DNA of 64,000 nt, taken from NCBI RefSeq assembly GCF_040807025.1, contig NC_090944.1, positions 114,098,738 through 114,162,737 of the forward strand. The letters are read 5' to 3'. The notes beneath the pieces are model-generated. The model ran no database searches. It was not told the DNA's origin and saw nothing but the letters and a program-made list of their open reading frames with translations. The position numbers and the translations under genes are program-made. This document shows positions 36,501 through 47,345 of this stretch, piece by piece. This DNA comes from Struthio camelus. Lineage: Eukaryota; Chordata; Aves; Struthioniformes; Struthionidae. The first letter of the stretch is position 1. Each line of letters begins with the position of its first letter.

Positions 36501-39500
36501 CAGAAGATTGATTAATCACTTCAGCACCAGTACTAAACCAGTAAGAGGTACTTTTGAAAACATCATCCATGGAAATACATCATTCTGTAGCATCTCGCGT
36601 AAAACCAGTAATATACACAAATATGGTTAATTTTTCAGTGAAATCACAATTAACCCCTTTGGAGAATTGATCTTTATTGCAATTTTTTTTTGTTTTAATT
36701 TAGAAACACTAGTGTTTTCAGTGCATTTCATGATCACATCAGCCCACTTCCTGATCACCCAAAGCAGCGGACAGCAGTAAGCTAGCACACACTTCAAGCT
36801 TAGAAATTAAAGCCAGAAATGACAGAAGCATACCTGAAGGACAGTTTCTGTCACTGAAAACGTCCCCAGTTAGTTTTTTAAAAAGTAAGCGAGCTTAGCG
36901 ACTAGGAATCATTTTTGTAAGACATTACAGTGCATCAAACTAATCCAAACATACCAAAATTTGATGGGAATTATTAAAAAAGCCTCTTACATTTTCACTT
37001 AAATAACCCTGCTGTCACTACTACTGTTGAGATAACAAGTTCAGTTATGGGCTCATCCCTTTATTTCTATGCATACCTGTTGATGAACTCTTGGAAAGAG
37101 GAAAATAGAAGGTAGTCAATTGCACTAAAGTCTTGGTCGGTTCCATTTAAATGAAACTGCAAAAACACCAGTTCCTTTTTCTTCACCTCACGAGGGCCTT
37201 GAACAACCAAAGCATATTTCTATAAGCAGACAGAGAGACAGTGAGAGTGAGAGAGGAATCCTCATTTCCTGTTCATGAATTTGCCATCTGTCACTAATGC
37301 CCTATAGAAATTTAATACATACAGAGATTTTCCAGAACTCTAATAGGTAGCCTCTATTAAAATATCTAACAAGAATGCCAAGGCCTAAAGCCCTACTTTT
37401 AGTCTAAGACTGATGTCTTTAAATCAAGATTTAATGTTTTTCTCAGAAATCTGCTCTAGTTCTAGGTCATATGGCTTCATGAGGGGAATTAACAGTTAAA
37501 GCTCTACAACCTGCATTCTGTAGAAGGAAAATCAAAACTGTTTGAAGCATTAAAGTCTAGGAACTTTCAGCTCCCAATATGAGACCAGTTAGTTTGGAGT
37601 CTGATGTAGAGAACAACATAAGGCTTCTCCTTGAGAAAGAGAACCAGTAATATAGCCCCCAGCACCTCAAGCAAGCTGCTGAAAAAAGACCAAAAAAAAA
37701 AAAAAAAGGTAGCAAACAGAATCCAACTTGAAGTGGTGCAGTGGCGCAGGAATTACATTGGACAAGGCGTTGCTGCTTGTTAAAGGACTCAGCTGATTTG
37801 AACAGAGCTCTGTATGGTTCAGAGGTCTGCCTCAGTGCCTCTCCACTCAGTCGCAAGCTGGAGCTTATGGGAACAGCAAGCTTCTAAATGAATCTGTCAT
37901 GCACCGTAAGATGCAAGCTCTTAGTTTGCTAAAGTGTGCAGAAAGAGAAATAGGGGCAGAAATTAAATACCAGACTTGCACCTATACTCTTACTTTTAAA
38001 TAAAAAAGAGGAGCTATGTTCCAGAAAGAAAGGGTGACTGGATGAAAGGCAAAACACGCAGGGAAAAAAAGCTGGCCAAACAGTAGTGTTTGGTTTCCTT
38101 AAAAAACAATCTGAGCAATAGCTTTAGATGAGATATAAATGACCATATTTCATAGTATATTTTCTGAACATTTATCTATGCAGAAGTAAGATTTGCTGCA
38201 TCTTTAAGGGCAATTCAAGACAGACAGTCACTCAACGCACCCACGTTACTGGCTAATCTGATACTCAGTCTCCCAGAGTAATGAAACGCTTGGTGTCCAA
38301 TTAAGATTTTTCCAAGTGTGACAAAAATAGTATTTCATTCCCACCAAACCTACACAGAGACAGACGCTATCCTTGCTTTAATGAAATAACTGCTACTGCT
38401 TTCAATCAAAACTAGATTTACAGTATCAAGCAGATTGCTTGCCAGTTCATTTAGGAGAGGAAAACAGCAGGAGCTGCACTGTCAGAAACGAGATTTATTT
38501 TGTTCGTTTCAGGTTTTCATGCTACAAACACATCCACATAACAGCTGATCATCCATAACACACATACACACTGACTGAGGTCTTTTACATTTCTGAAAAC
38601 AAAAAGGCAAACCGCTTTAAAAAAAAAATCTAGAAGCAATGGAGTTTTTGCAGCACTTGGTATCTATTTTTACTTTCAAATACAATTACAAACAAACAAA
38701 AAATACTGAATAAGTTTTGCTCTATTGTTATTATTACCATAGTTTGGTTAGTAAAAGGGTCTGTGTAGTTGATTCTCTGAGTGGTGCACTCAACAGCTCC
38801 TGGCTGACCTGGATTTATCAGAGGCGGAATGTGATCATAGTAATGATGCTTGCAGCTAAGCAGCCGAGCCTTGCCTGGGTAAAAGGCAATACCTGTTTTG
38901 AAGGAAAAAAGTTGAAGACAGCTGATTTCTTTCCCAAGTACATGGATTTGCATTTTGGGATTTAATCCCAGAGGATACTGAGCTATCTTGCCAAGATCCA
39001 GCAAAGAATTAAATTAAACCATGTGCTTCAGTGTTTTGCAAGAGCAGGAGAGCAGTGCCAGCCACATCAGGACAGAACCCCTGCAGTGCGCTGCAGAAGA
39101 TCTGGATTCATGCTCTGTTAAGGTGATTCAAAGTTCACAGAAGTTACTAAATTTCACTAGTCCTCCCACAAGTCAGCAGCTAATAAATCAGTCCCTCTGG
39201 CCCCAAGTGAGAAGAATACGTAAGTTGGGAGATTACCGAAGTCAAGCGGGGCACAAAGGGCTTCAGCATGTACATGTTTTCAAATATTGCCATTTAACAT
39301 GTCAAAATTTAATCAGAAATAATGCATCTACTGGCTAATCTAATGAAAGTGAAAAGATGCTCTTAAGAGCATCTAATATCTTCTGTTCACTAAATAATAT
39401 GTCACAATAAAAAAAGCCATCAAACAAGTACAAACAGTTACCATCCCTTATTATTTATATCATCCGGTGGGCAGGCCACTTCTTTACCTGTATGGAAATT

Positions 39501-42500
39501 CATATATTTGTGTATAGCATAAATCAATGGTTGCAGACCAACTGTATGAATTTAAAATTTAAAAAAAAAAAAAAAAAAAAAAAGGATTTTTCCATTCACC
39601 TCGAAGCTAGTAAAAAACAAAACCCTAAACTAACAAAATCCTGTCATGCCACATTTAGTACTGGAAATAAACTCTTGAAGATAGCCTAGATCAATTACTG
39701 AAAAAAAATATATACTCTGAGTTATTAGATATGATTCAGTAACTTGCAGAACTGAAATGACTCATCTGCCAAAATGTGAGACGTCAAAGTAGTCAGAATA
39801 CGTACGTCTACATACGCTTTATCCCTCTCTTTGGCGCTCCAAGCTTGCAACTTGGAATCTCACCACTTCAACAGAACAAAGGAGTAATGGGCTACACTAA
39901 TTTAGGTTCTCTGATCTGGCGGGAACTCCTGCCAATACTTTCAGATTTACAGGCATGTTGAACTGTTTCTTTAAAGGATGTTTTCTCCCTCTCGCTCACA
40001 GGAAAAAAACAGGGAAAGGCCTGCTCTTACAGTCAGATCCATACAGGCCAAACGCAAGAACCTACTTACAGGGCTGAGCCTAACTGACCATTAAAGGAAA
40101 ACAACTACAGGAAGCTGTCAACATGAAGCATGAAACAGTCACCTTTTAGCAACAATTGCTGGAGGGAGTCTCTGTAAAATGACCTAACACTTCAAACAAA
40201 AGTGTTATTTTTAATTTGGAAACTGACATACAAGTAGCGTCCAATGCTGTTTGTGCTGCATTTGCTACTGCAGCTCTGTATGTGAATGGTTACTGGATAA
40301 TTAAAAAAAAAAAAGTCACTATTCAAAAATGCTTTTGTGGAGTAATCCCTCCTACAAACTGCAGCACAGCGTTCTGATGCTACATTGCATTTTTATACCA
40401 ACACTCTTCTTTCCAGTCACATCATGCTGTCATTGCCTACTGTTGTAACACCAAGTTGTAAACAATGCAGAACAGAAGCAGAAAGTGGCACTGTGATTAT
40501 TTTGTGGTTATTTGATAGATCCACCTTCTTCTTTACTGTCAACAGTACCTGACTGTCTACTGCTGGGCTGTGGTCCTGGTACAGATCCTATGGGCTACCC
40601 TGCTCAATGATAGAGGTTTGAGAGTATTTCTATAATGAATGATCTTTTTACCTCTAAAAAGGGCCCATTCTAGAGTCTGCAAAAACTTATCTACTAAACA
40701 TAGCATAAGATCCCAGAGCTCCTGTCACTGATTGATTTATGGGCCATGAAAAATCAGTGACTAATTGGCCAAAAACTTGATGTTAAAAGTCTGTCCTATA
40801 ATGTTAACATTCCATGCAAAGTCAACACAGCACAGATTAAACAAGACTAAATGAAAGATCTGGGTCAAAGCATTATATGCACAGTGGGCTCTGGAGAATT
40901 AACATCAAAAATTGTTCCATGTAAAACAATCTAAGATAAACACGAACACTAACTTGACACATTTTGTCCATTACCAGTCTTACCAGGTGCATCGTACAAG
41001 GACACTTCCTTGTAAGAGACAGACATCACTGGGTGCTTGAGCTTCTCCCTGAAGTCAGTGATGGTTTGGTAGACAAGGAACACAGCTACAGCCATAAGCA
41101 GCAGATAAATGAAGAGGAGAATTACTGAGAAAACATTCTTTAGGCAGGTCTTGCTGAAACGCAAATAGGGGGCACTGGTACCCAATTCACTGTCTGGAAC
41201 CAAACAGAATATGGATTAGGACTTTAACACACAGACTTTTGGGCCGAATTTAGGCAATGTTCATTTAAGATCAATCACTTGAAAGGAGAGTAAACCACCA
41301 ACTCAGTTTGATTTAAAAAACACAACTATTACTGTTTTTGAGGAGCAGTCAGACAGCTGTTTCCTACTCAAGCATGAGGCATGAACATCCAAACACCAGG
41401 CCTCTTTTTCACACATTGTATTTGGCACTCTGCTTAAGGACAGGTAAGGCAGAAAACGAGGTTTATTTTCAAGAAGGCCAGCTCAGAAAGAAAGTTCAAA
41501 GTTCACAGAAAAAAGTCTGCCGATGGTCAATCTTTCCTCTTGGAAAGAAACAATTCACTTCCCCCCACCCCAGTCTGAACTGATTCTGACCACATTTAGC
41601 ATATACGTCAGTAGAGAGATGTAATATTCTAATGCTCTTACACTGCAGATAGCTGTGTATCTCCACCACGGCACAACTAGCTAGATATTTGTTACCCTCT
41701 AATTTTTGAAGTCCAATTCCTAATTCCTTGTGCATATTACATAAAGTTTCACAAAAGAAGGATTCTTCCAATTAAACCCAGAAAAAGACAGACCTCGTTC
41801 TCTCAAACTCTCTTTTCCTTCAAAGTTTATTCTCTGAAGATCTTCTCACTAGTCTCAATTGTACATGCACATCCGCACAGACACTGCTTTCCTCTGCCCC
41901 TTGCATTCTCTACTTCTTTTGCTAATATTTGTTCAGGCATTCTTGAGTTCCACATGTCACGGTTTGGGTTTGACTGTGAGTGATACATAGCTGAATACAC
42001 AAAATGAGCTTTAAAAATCAACATATGAAAGGAGATAAGTAGGCATATTTTAAGTTGATTTTTCTGTGTGGTGTAATTTAATGAGTCAGGCCATGCCACA
42101 TTCTGCTTTTCCACTATAATAGCATGGTTTGGTGCTTGGTGCATGGTTCCTTACCACAGCAAGCACTAACCTTTTAATAGCTCCTAGCAAACACATACCC
42201 TCTTATAAAGGTCTATGGTAACACACATTACTGAGTTCAGGAGATGGCAGTGAAGGAAATTAGGACATTAGTATGCACAAAACTGCACTACTGGGGGGGA
42301 AAAAAAAAAAAGTCTTGAACAGCTGCCAAATATTTGGGGGATACCCACTTCAGGCTGGCTACCTAAATCTCATCTGCAACCAACCCATTTGACACTGCCT
42401 TCCCCTCCCTGGCAAAAAGCAGGTCTGGACAGTATAACAAAAATATGTTTAAAAGCAGATCTGTTCAATGTTATATCTTGCTCATCTGGTACACACTTTG

Positions 42501-45500
42501 CTTACAATCCACTGCCATCACAGACCCTGCAATTCAGGTAGGATGCATCAACATTTAAAAAACAAAACAAATGAACAAACAAAACCCATAGATGTACTAA
42601 GCTATCTCAGAACCAGATTTTCTTTGCTCTAGCACAGTTCATGACAAAGAAACGTTCTCATTTCAATCCGTGCAAAAGCTCCTAGACTTTCTGCTGGTAT
42701 TTTTCCCTCATCCACACAAGCCATTTAACGTTTCACTTGCTGTCAGAAGTTAAACAACCTTTCCCCCCCAAAAAACAGCTTATCAGGTACATAGAGTTGA
42801 TGATTTCTGGATCAATAGCTCTCACCTGGTAAAATAACAGAGCTGGTATCTTCATGATCTTCCATCCCTCCTTCTCCTTCATCTATGGGGTTTTCAGATA
42901 CTTGCTCCACGTCTTCACTCAGCTGCGTAGTTAAAACAGTGGTTCAATTTCCAAACGCTCTCTCAATTTGCAATTTCTATAGTACTAATTATTTAAAAAG
43001 GCTCCAACTAACCAAACACACCAAAACATGCCCCTGTCACACGAGCACCTAACCTCTGTTCCATTTGTTCACAATATAAAAGTCACATTTATGTAAACCC
43101 ACAGCTAAAAATTAAGTAACTTGCCCACTGCGAAAAGAGAAAGACAGCACATTAAATTTAACCTACTACTTTTTCCCTGCTTCAACAATAACATCACCTT
43201 TTCTTTCAAGATCAAAGTTTTCCTGGCAGCTTCAACCCACTTTAAACCCCTAATTAGAGCAGTGCCTCTGAAAGAAGCAGGAACTTTGTTCTGTCACTCA
43301 AGAACACGTTTCCAGGCATAAACAAACCACAACCAGCAAACAGAGCATTAGCACTTCTTAATGAAGAGGTGCATAAAGAGTAAGTTATATTTTGACAGGT
43401 ATTAGGGCAATAACTCAAATGCAGTCTTACCTCATATATGCAGATGGGTCACTACAAGACAACAGACAAACATCTACATCTCTGGTACTTATTCATGCTC
43501 ACTGTACACATTATTATATATTACTGGTTATGCAACTAATTAGCCTTCCAGCGTTTCTAAATCAGCAGAGACCAGATGTTTTCTTCTTTTGCTATTCAGA
43601 GCTCAGGGCCCCAAACTGCCAGGACACTTGTGTCGAAGTCAGCAGCTTGTCACATCAGCTGGCATTACAAGAGATCATGAAGTATTAGACAGCTTTTTTT
43701 TTTTTTTTTTAAAGTTTCCCCATATATTTCCCAAGCGTCTTTCACGTCAGGATACAACATACAAGTTACAGCAAGGTAACGCAGGGCACAAGCTTAGAGC
43801 GTATCACGTGTTGCTGTTAACTGCCCAAGCCAAACACACAGTATCACCTATCTAATTAGGTACAGGAGATCAGCCTTGTTCCCATTCCAAGGCAAACGGG
43901 TGCACAGTTAAAGCAGTAGCCATACTGAATGCTGTTAAGTTCTACACCCTCAACTTACTCAGCAGTAACGTGCATGTATCCCTAATGAAGAGCTTTTCTT
44001 TGGTCCAGCTTTAATTAAGTATTAAAATTATCATCATTATACCATTATCATTTGCATTTATTAGCAAAGAGTACACTCAATTCACACATTAGAAGACTGA
44101 GGTAAAGTCTCCATCACCTGCCATATTTCTGTACTCACTTCCACCAGATAAAGCAAGTTGAAAGCAGTTACCCAGTTGTTTTTAAAATGCTCCGCACATA
44201 CATAAAGCATGGTTTTCCATGATGTGAGGCATGGGGTAAAGAGGTAAATAACTACTTATTTACCTCTTTAACCCGTAAGCTAAAATGGGCTCATTTGCAG
44301 GAGACTTTCCCAGGTAGAACCGAAGATGCTTATTTCAATTATGTTAATAAAATAAATTAAAGAATCTCTGCTCCTTTTTGTAGGAGCACACCAGGTCTAT
44401 TTGTTTACCGGACCCAAAATAAGTTGTTCTGACACAGGAAGAGTATTCACAGAACCTTTTCTTCTGGTTTAACCGGCTTACAAGTCAGTTCAAGTTATAT
44501 TTGAGCAAATTCCTTATGCCAGAGCTGATTCAAAAAATTTGATGTACATTATAAAGTCACTGCAGTTTCCTGACTGACTCTCTCTCTCCTCTCTGGATCG
44601 GAAATTGTTCTCCTGGTACAGACACCTCACCAGCTGAGGTTATATGGTGGGTAAGTGAATTCTATTCCTGATAGCAAGAAGATCCCACTGCAAGTTTAAA
44701 CAAGAACACAGTATGCAACATTTATAATTTCCCTCTCTAGAGGGCCTATAGCCCTCTTTTATGTGTAGGAATAGAGAGGAAAAGGCCAGAAAATGCAGCC
44801 TTTCAGTATTCTTTAGAAACAAAATACCCAGCACGTGCCTACATTTTATCTTCTGTACTTAAGAGGCACATGTAAGTTCATAAACTTTTTACACTTAAAA
44901 CCAGCACAGGACTGCTAGTCAAAAGCACAGAGCACTAACACTGAGTAAGTGTCAGCTTACTGGGTAAGCTGAGCTGGTGCACCAGACTGCCCAAAGACAA
45001 CCAATTTCACTGTGAGTCCTGAACACCTGACTGACAAGAAGGGAAGTTACAGAAACCCACTGAGGCCACTAAGAGGCTAGCCCTCTTCACAGCTCAGGCT
45101 TGAGCGCTGTGTTCTGAGCACGCAGCGCTCAGCATGCTTGCTCTGCACGACTCAGCAGCGCAGACATGCCGAGCCTTCTAACAACTAGGAAGCAAGCACA
45201 ACATTACTGCATGACAGCTGATTCTCGTTTCTCCAAGCTTGACAGAATGTCCAAATCAAGGCAAGTGACAACAGTGGAAACAGGCATACACTACTGGTAT
45301 TCACTCTCACAAGCCAGCTTTTCCTACATGCTCTTTTTGATAAGTGGGTGAAGCACAGTGCTAAAGCAAAAGCAACACGAACTTGCAGGGCAGATAAGCC
45401 TGTAATAGGAGGCTGAGAGATAGGGCAGGATGTCAAGAACAGGAAGGGCATGGAACAGACGGTTCAGCCCTCCCCTGGGCTCAGTGCATGCAGCCGAGTG

Positions 45501-46860
45501 AGAAACAATTGCAGGAGCCTGCTCGTGACCCAGGAGTTCCTTTAGAGTCGTGCACAGAAAGGGAAGAAAAGGCCCTGGAGAAACAGGAGTTCAGAAAAGG
45601 AAATTCCAGACATTTTAGCATTCCACCTAGGGGCAGAGGCATCAGAGATTGCCCTGGGCAACAGAGAAGGGATAGAAATACAGCTGCTCGGCGGACTTGC
45701 ACGCCATCCGGACTCGCTCCACAGAGCGTGGGACAATCTAAAACATACAGAGCAGTGTCAGTGGTGGCTGGCACATAAGGGAGAAAAGTAATACGCATAG
45801 TCCAGTCCACACTTTCAGCATCAGCGTGACTTCATTAACTCTTTCAAGTACTCCCCCTAAATACAGACTCTTACATGAGTTAGCGTCATCCCAACAATCA
45901 CTAGATAAAACCATCCTACTGGATAAATGCTTCATAAATAAAGAGAACTTGCCCTTGCAGGCCTTTTGCTGGTCCATTCATTCATTACCTTCCAATGCCT
46001 TCTAGTCTGACATAAAAAACAGAAGCTGAAACTAAACAGATAATACTAAACTAAATCAGAGCTTACTAACGAAGCCCCAAACTACCCATCGCATACAGCT
46101 CTGTTACAGGAAGGGACACGGCTGCATTCCTTTGCCTGCAAGATGCAAAGGTGACCTGCTGCAGGTCTCTACTGCTGGGGAGCCCCACACAAGTAACTTA
46201 CGTCTCTAGCAAGACTGATAGAGACGAAGAATGAAATCATGGTAGCTTGAGTCTGTACACTGATATGCAAACTGGGTGCTGCGTCAGGCTCTTAGCAGGA
46301 TGATAACAAGGCCTTCAGTTTGCAGTTTGAAAGCTCTGGTACCGGAGTCACTTTTCATGTCCAACTGACTATATCCTTGTCATGAAAGCCTCAGTTACAG
46401 TACTCGCCCGCCAACCGTACCTCTCCTATATGCTTAAAGTACTACTGCTGATTATTTTGACGGACCTTTTAAAAGGCAAAACACGAATTAGCGTGCACCC
46501 GAAACAACTGCTCCCTTGTGGCAAGCGTGGATGCGATCTGGCCTCTAAACGAGGCAGCTCGAGGAAGGGGGGGCTTAGTCACAGCGCCAGGCAAGGGCAC
46601 GCTTGTGGCCGCACCGCGGCACCCAGCCGGACCGCAGGGGCGGGGAGGCCGGCGAGCCAGCCGCGGGCTCCGGGAGCCGCTGGCCGCCCTGGCGACGGCC
46701 CCGCACCCCGCCGAGCCGGCGGCCGCAGCCCAGCCGAGCCGGCATCGCCCCCGAGGGGCGGCCCAACCCAGCCTGGCCCGCGCTGGGAGCCGCCGGCCGG
46801 TGCCGCTGCCCGGCGCGCCCCTACCTCCCGGTAAGATGCGGAGATCTCTTGTCCTCTCAT
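24352..46860 (-). CDS. PACC1: Proton-activated chloride channel 1 (complete, 8 coding exons)
   Basis: PACC1 forms a homotrimeric plasma-membrane/endosomal channel opened by extracellular acid. Coding exons in transcript order are 46825-46860, 42826-42922, 40984-41193, 38738-38892, 37077-37219, 30107-30251, 26343-26447 and 24352-24513: 1053 nt, 350 residues plus TGA, the same length as human. Residues 1-~63 are an acidic cytoplasmic N-terminus. TM1 is about 64-86 (FSVILLFIYLLLMAVAVFLV), the large extracellular domain 87-~303, and TM2 about 304-322, followed by a basic tail ending NHIS. The pH-sensor H98 and the anion-selectivity lysine K319 (LALFKAAD) fall at exactly the human positions. Extracellular sequons are N156-Y-T, N163-Q-T and N191-G-T. 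E107 is kept, but residue 109, Asp in human as I recall, is Ser here. The gene is convergent with PPP2R5A and divergent from NENF. Confidence 0.98.
24514..26342 (-). other. PACC1: PACC1 intron
   Basis: 1.8-kb intron with an A-run at 24907-24923 and a GC-richer patch at about 25380-25560 containing a C/A-rich stretch. No exon or RNA gene recognised. Confidence 0.8.
26343..26447 (-). CDS. PACC1: PACC1 coding exon 7
   Basis: 105 nt, 35 codons, TSVVTYIDQRTKPRSDQ through FIQTVQD, phase 0 at both ends. Acceptor ctctag, donor gtgagt. One residue shorter than human in the TKPRSDQ loop. Confidence 0.97.
26448..30106 (-). other. PACC1: PACC1 intron with minisatellite and ORF cluster
   Basis: 3.7-kb intron. 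It holds a ~20-bp tandem repeat at 26861-26951 and a cluster of overlapping ORFs at 28534-29392 (179 and 137 codons on +, 83 on -) that I do not recognise. Confidence 0.8.
26861..26951. repeat. Short minisatellite, unit ttttgtcctctttgaaatca
   Basis: Three good copies start at 26882, 26902 and 26932, and a degenerate first copy at 26861 runs into a long T-tract. The third and fourth copies are separated by a ~10-base interruption. Looks like slippage-driven local expansion. Confidence 0.85.
30107..30251 (-). CDS. PACC1: PACC1 coding exon 6
   Basis: 145 nt, completes Ser, then PEKAEFMKDCESSYSSWKFS through VEFKQE. Acceptor cctttag, donor gtaaaa. The EED motif includes the equivalent of human E250 (Glu251 here). 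Confidence 0.98.
30252..37076 (-). other. PACC1: PACC1 intron (longest)
   Basis: 6.8-kb intron. It contains a three-copy 31-bp repeat at 31625-31728 and an A-run near 33910-33927. ORFs of up to 110 codons on both strands overlap each other and show no family I recognise. Confidence 0.8.
31625..31728. repeat. Three identical copies of a 31-bp unit
   Basis: Copies start at 31625, 31660 and 31698. Each begins ttactgcaagtgg and ends gtagctctatg with no differences in the 31-base core. Spacers are 4 and 7 bases. The identity implies recent duplication. Confidence 0.93.
37077..37219 (-). CDS. PACC1: PACC1 coding exon 5
   Basis: 143 nt, KYALVVQGPREVKKKELVFL through QEFIN plus two bases of Ser. Extracellular beta-rich domain with sequon N191-G-T. 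Acceptor cttatag, donor gtatgc. Confidence 0.97.
37220..38737 (-). other. PACC1: PACC1 intron
   Basis: 1.5-kb intron with an A-run near 37692-37707 and GA-rich sequence at about 37225-37255 near the 3' splice site. No other feature recognised. Confidence 0.8.
38738..38892 (-). CDS. PACC1: PACC1 coding exon 4
   Basis: 155 nt, IAFYPGKARLLSCKHHYYDH through NQTM, phase 0 at its end. Holds two N-glycosylation sequons (N156, N163). The human N148 sequon is replaced by VECT. Confidence 0.97.
38893..40983 (-). other. PACC1: PACC1 intron
   Basis: 2.1-kb intron with an A23 run at 39561-39583. Nothing else recognised. Confidence 0.8.
39561..39583. repeat. A23 homopolymer
   Basis: Longest uninterrupted homopolymer in the window. 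On the PACC1 sense strand it is a T-run. There is no adjacent gene-like sequence or visible target-site duplication to mark it as a retrocopy tail. Confidence 0.9.
40984..41193 (-). CDS. PACC1: PACC1 coding exon 3 (TM1 and pH sensor H98)
   Basis: 210 nt. Completes Asp45, then SELGTSAPYLRFSKTC, TM1 and YQTITDFREKLKHPVMS. Ends after one base of Gly115. H98 and E107 are present. KEVSLYDAP has Ser at 109. Confidence 0.98.
41194..42825 (-). other. PACC1: PACC1 intron
   Basis: 1.6-kb intron. G/A homopolymer junction at about 42293-42311. No exon or RNA gene recognised. Confidence 0.8.
42826..42922 (-). CDS. PACC1: PACC1 coding exon 2
   Basis: Acceptor tacgcag (minus strand) before 42922, donor gtgag after 42826. 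97 nt, LSEDVEQVSENPIDEG through SVILP plus one base. Strongly acidic cytoplasmic segment, poorly conserved with mammals apart from the LSE start. Confidence 0.93.
42923..46824 (-). other. PACC1: PACC1 first intron
   Basis: 3.9-kb intron, with GC content rising toward the CpG island at its 5' end. Contains a T-run at 43694-43711 and a 41-bp inverted repeat at 44234-44274. ORFs at 45480-45810 are open on both strands and look fortuitous. Confidence 0.8.
44234..44274. repeat. Inverted repeat, 17-base arms
   Basis: Left arm gggtaaagaggtaaata and right arm tatttacctctttaaccc pair fully except for one bulged A, around loop actact. A stable hairpin in PACC1 intron 1. Short for a pre-miRNA. Confidence 0.85.
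46825..46860 (-). CDS. PACC1: PACC1 coding exon 1
   Basis: ATG at 46860-46858, donor gtaggg from 46824 downward. 12 residues, MRGQEISASYRE, aligning with human MIRQERSTSYQE (recalled). The start is chosen by this alignment and by G at -3. The frame stays open upstream, but only as Pro/Ala/Arg-rich CpG-island sequence. Confidence 0.93.
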
Positions 46861-46865
46861 GGCAT
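46857..46865 (-). other. Two-codon uORF (Met-Pro-stop) overlapping the PACC1 start
   Basis: On the minus strand the bases read ATG CCA TGA. The TGA at 46859-46857 shares two bases with the PACC1 ATG at 46860-46858. If transcribed, ribosomes starting at the first ATG would end directly on the main start, a layout suited to reinitiation or start-site competition. It is in the leader for any start upstream of 46865. Confidence 0.75.
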
Positions 46866-46892
46866 CGGCGCGGAGAGGCGGGGCCGCGGCGG

Positions 46893-46987
46893 CTGGGCGG
46901 CGGGGAGGCGGCTGGGCGGCGGGGAGGCGGCTGGGCGGCGGGGAGGCGGCTGGGCGGCGGGGAGGCGGCTGGGCGGCGGGGAGGCAG
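46893..46987. repeat. 19-bp GC-rich minisatellite, 5 copies
   Basis: Unit ctgggcggcggggaggcgg starts at 46893, 46912, 46931, 46950 and 46969, essentially identical. It lies 33 bp upstream of the PACC1 ATG, so probably in the 5' leader or core promoter. Each + strand unit has a GGG and a GGGG run (G4-prone). Confidence 0.95.
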
Positions 46988-47040
46988 CCCGGCCGCGGGG
47001 CGGCGGGACCCGAGCCGCGCCGAGCCCCCCCGCCCGGGCA

Positions 47041-47065
47041 GGGCCGGGCCGGGCCGGGCCGGGCC
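47041..47065. repeat. (GGGCC)5 pentamer repeat
   Basis: Five perfect GGGCC units in the PACC1 CpG island. Short tandem repeat, likely length-variable. Confidence 0.95.
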
Positions 47066-47345
47066 ACGCAGGCGCCGGGGTCCTCTGCTCGCCCGCCCGC
47101 CCGCCCGCCCGCTCCTTCCTGCCTCGGCGCGGGGGCTGCTGGGAGGGGTAGCGCGGCGCGAGCGGCTCTAACGGCCGCGGGCGGCCGTTGGTGGCGGCCG
47201 CCCGCCCGCCCGCCGCGGGGGAGCGGCAGCGCCGGGCAGCGGCCGCGCTGCCGAGCCCGTGTGTGGCAAGGACGCACCTTATCTTCGCAGTAAAGAGGGC
47301 TTCGCCCTCTCCAGCGCTGCTCCGCTGCCCCTTCTGCGATGGAAA

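Larger units (their letters stand above)
46520..47345 (-). promoter_or_regulatory. PACC1: CpG-island promoter and 5' leader of PACC1
   Basis: Dense CpG and GC-box sequence surrounds coding exon 1 and no TATA box is seen. Contains a 19-bp minisatellite at 46893-46987, five GGGCC units at 47041-47065, five GCCC units at 47091-47110 and a second GCCC cluster near 47201. Long ORFs on both strands here result from the GC-rich, stop-poor composition. The exact transcription start is unknown. Confidence 0.8.

Noticed and set aside
41950-42150. LTR-like wording (tcacggtttgggtttgac, gcatggtttggtgcttggtgc) in PACC1 intron
   Set aside because: Only short similarity to avian LTR starts. No paired LTR, target-site duplication or internal gene sequence.
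45481-45810. ORFs of 96 and 109 codons on opposite strands in PACC1 intron 1
   Set aside because: Both strands are open over the same bases, there is no recognisable domain, and no splice sites link them to PACC1.
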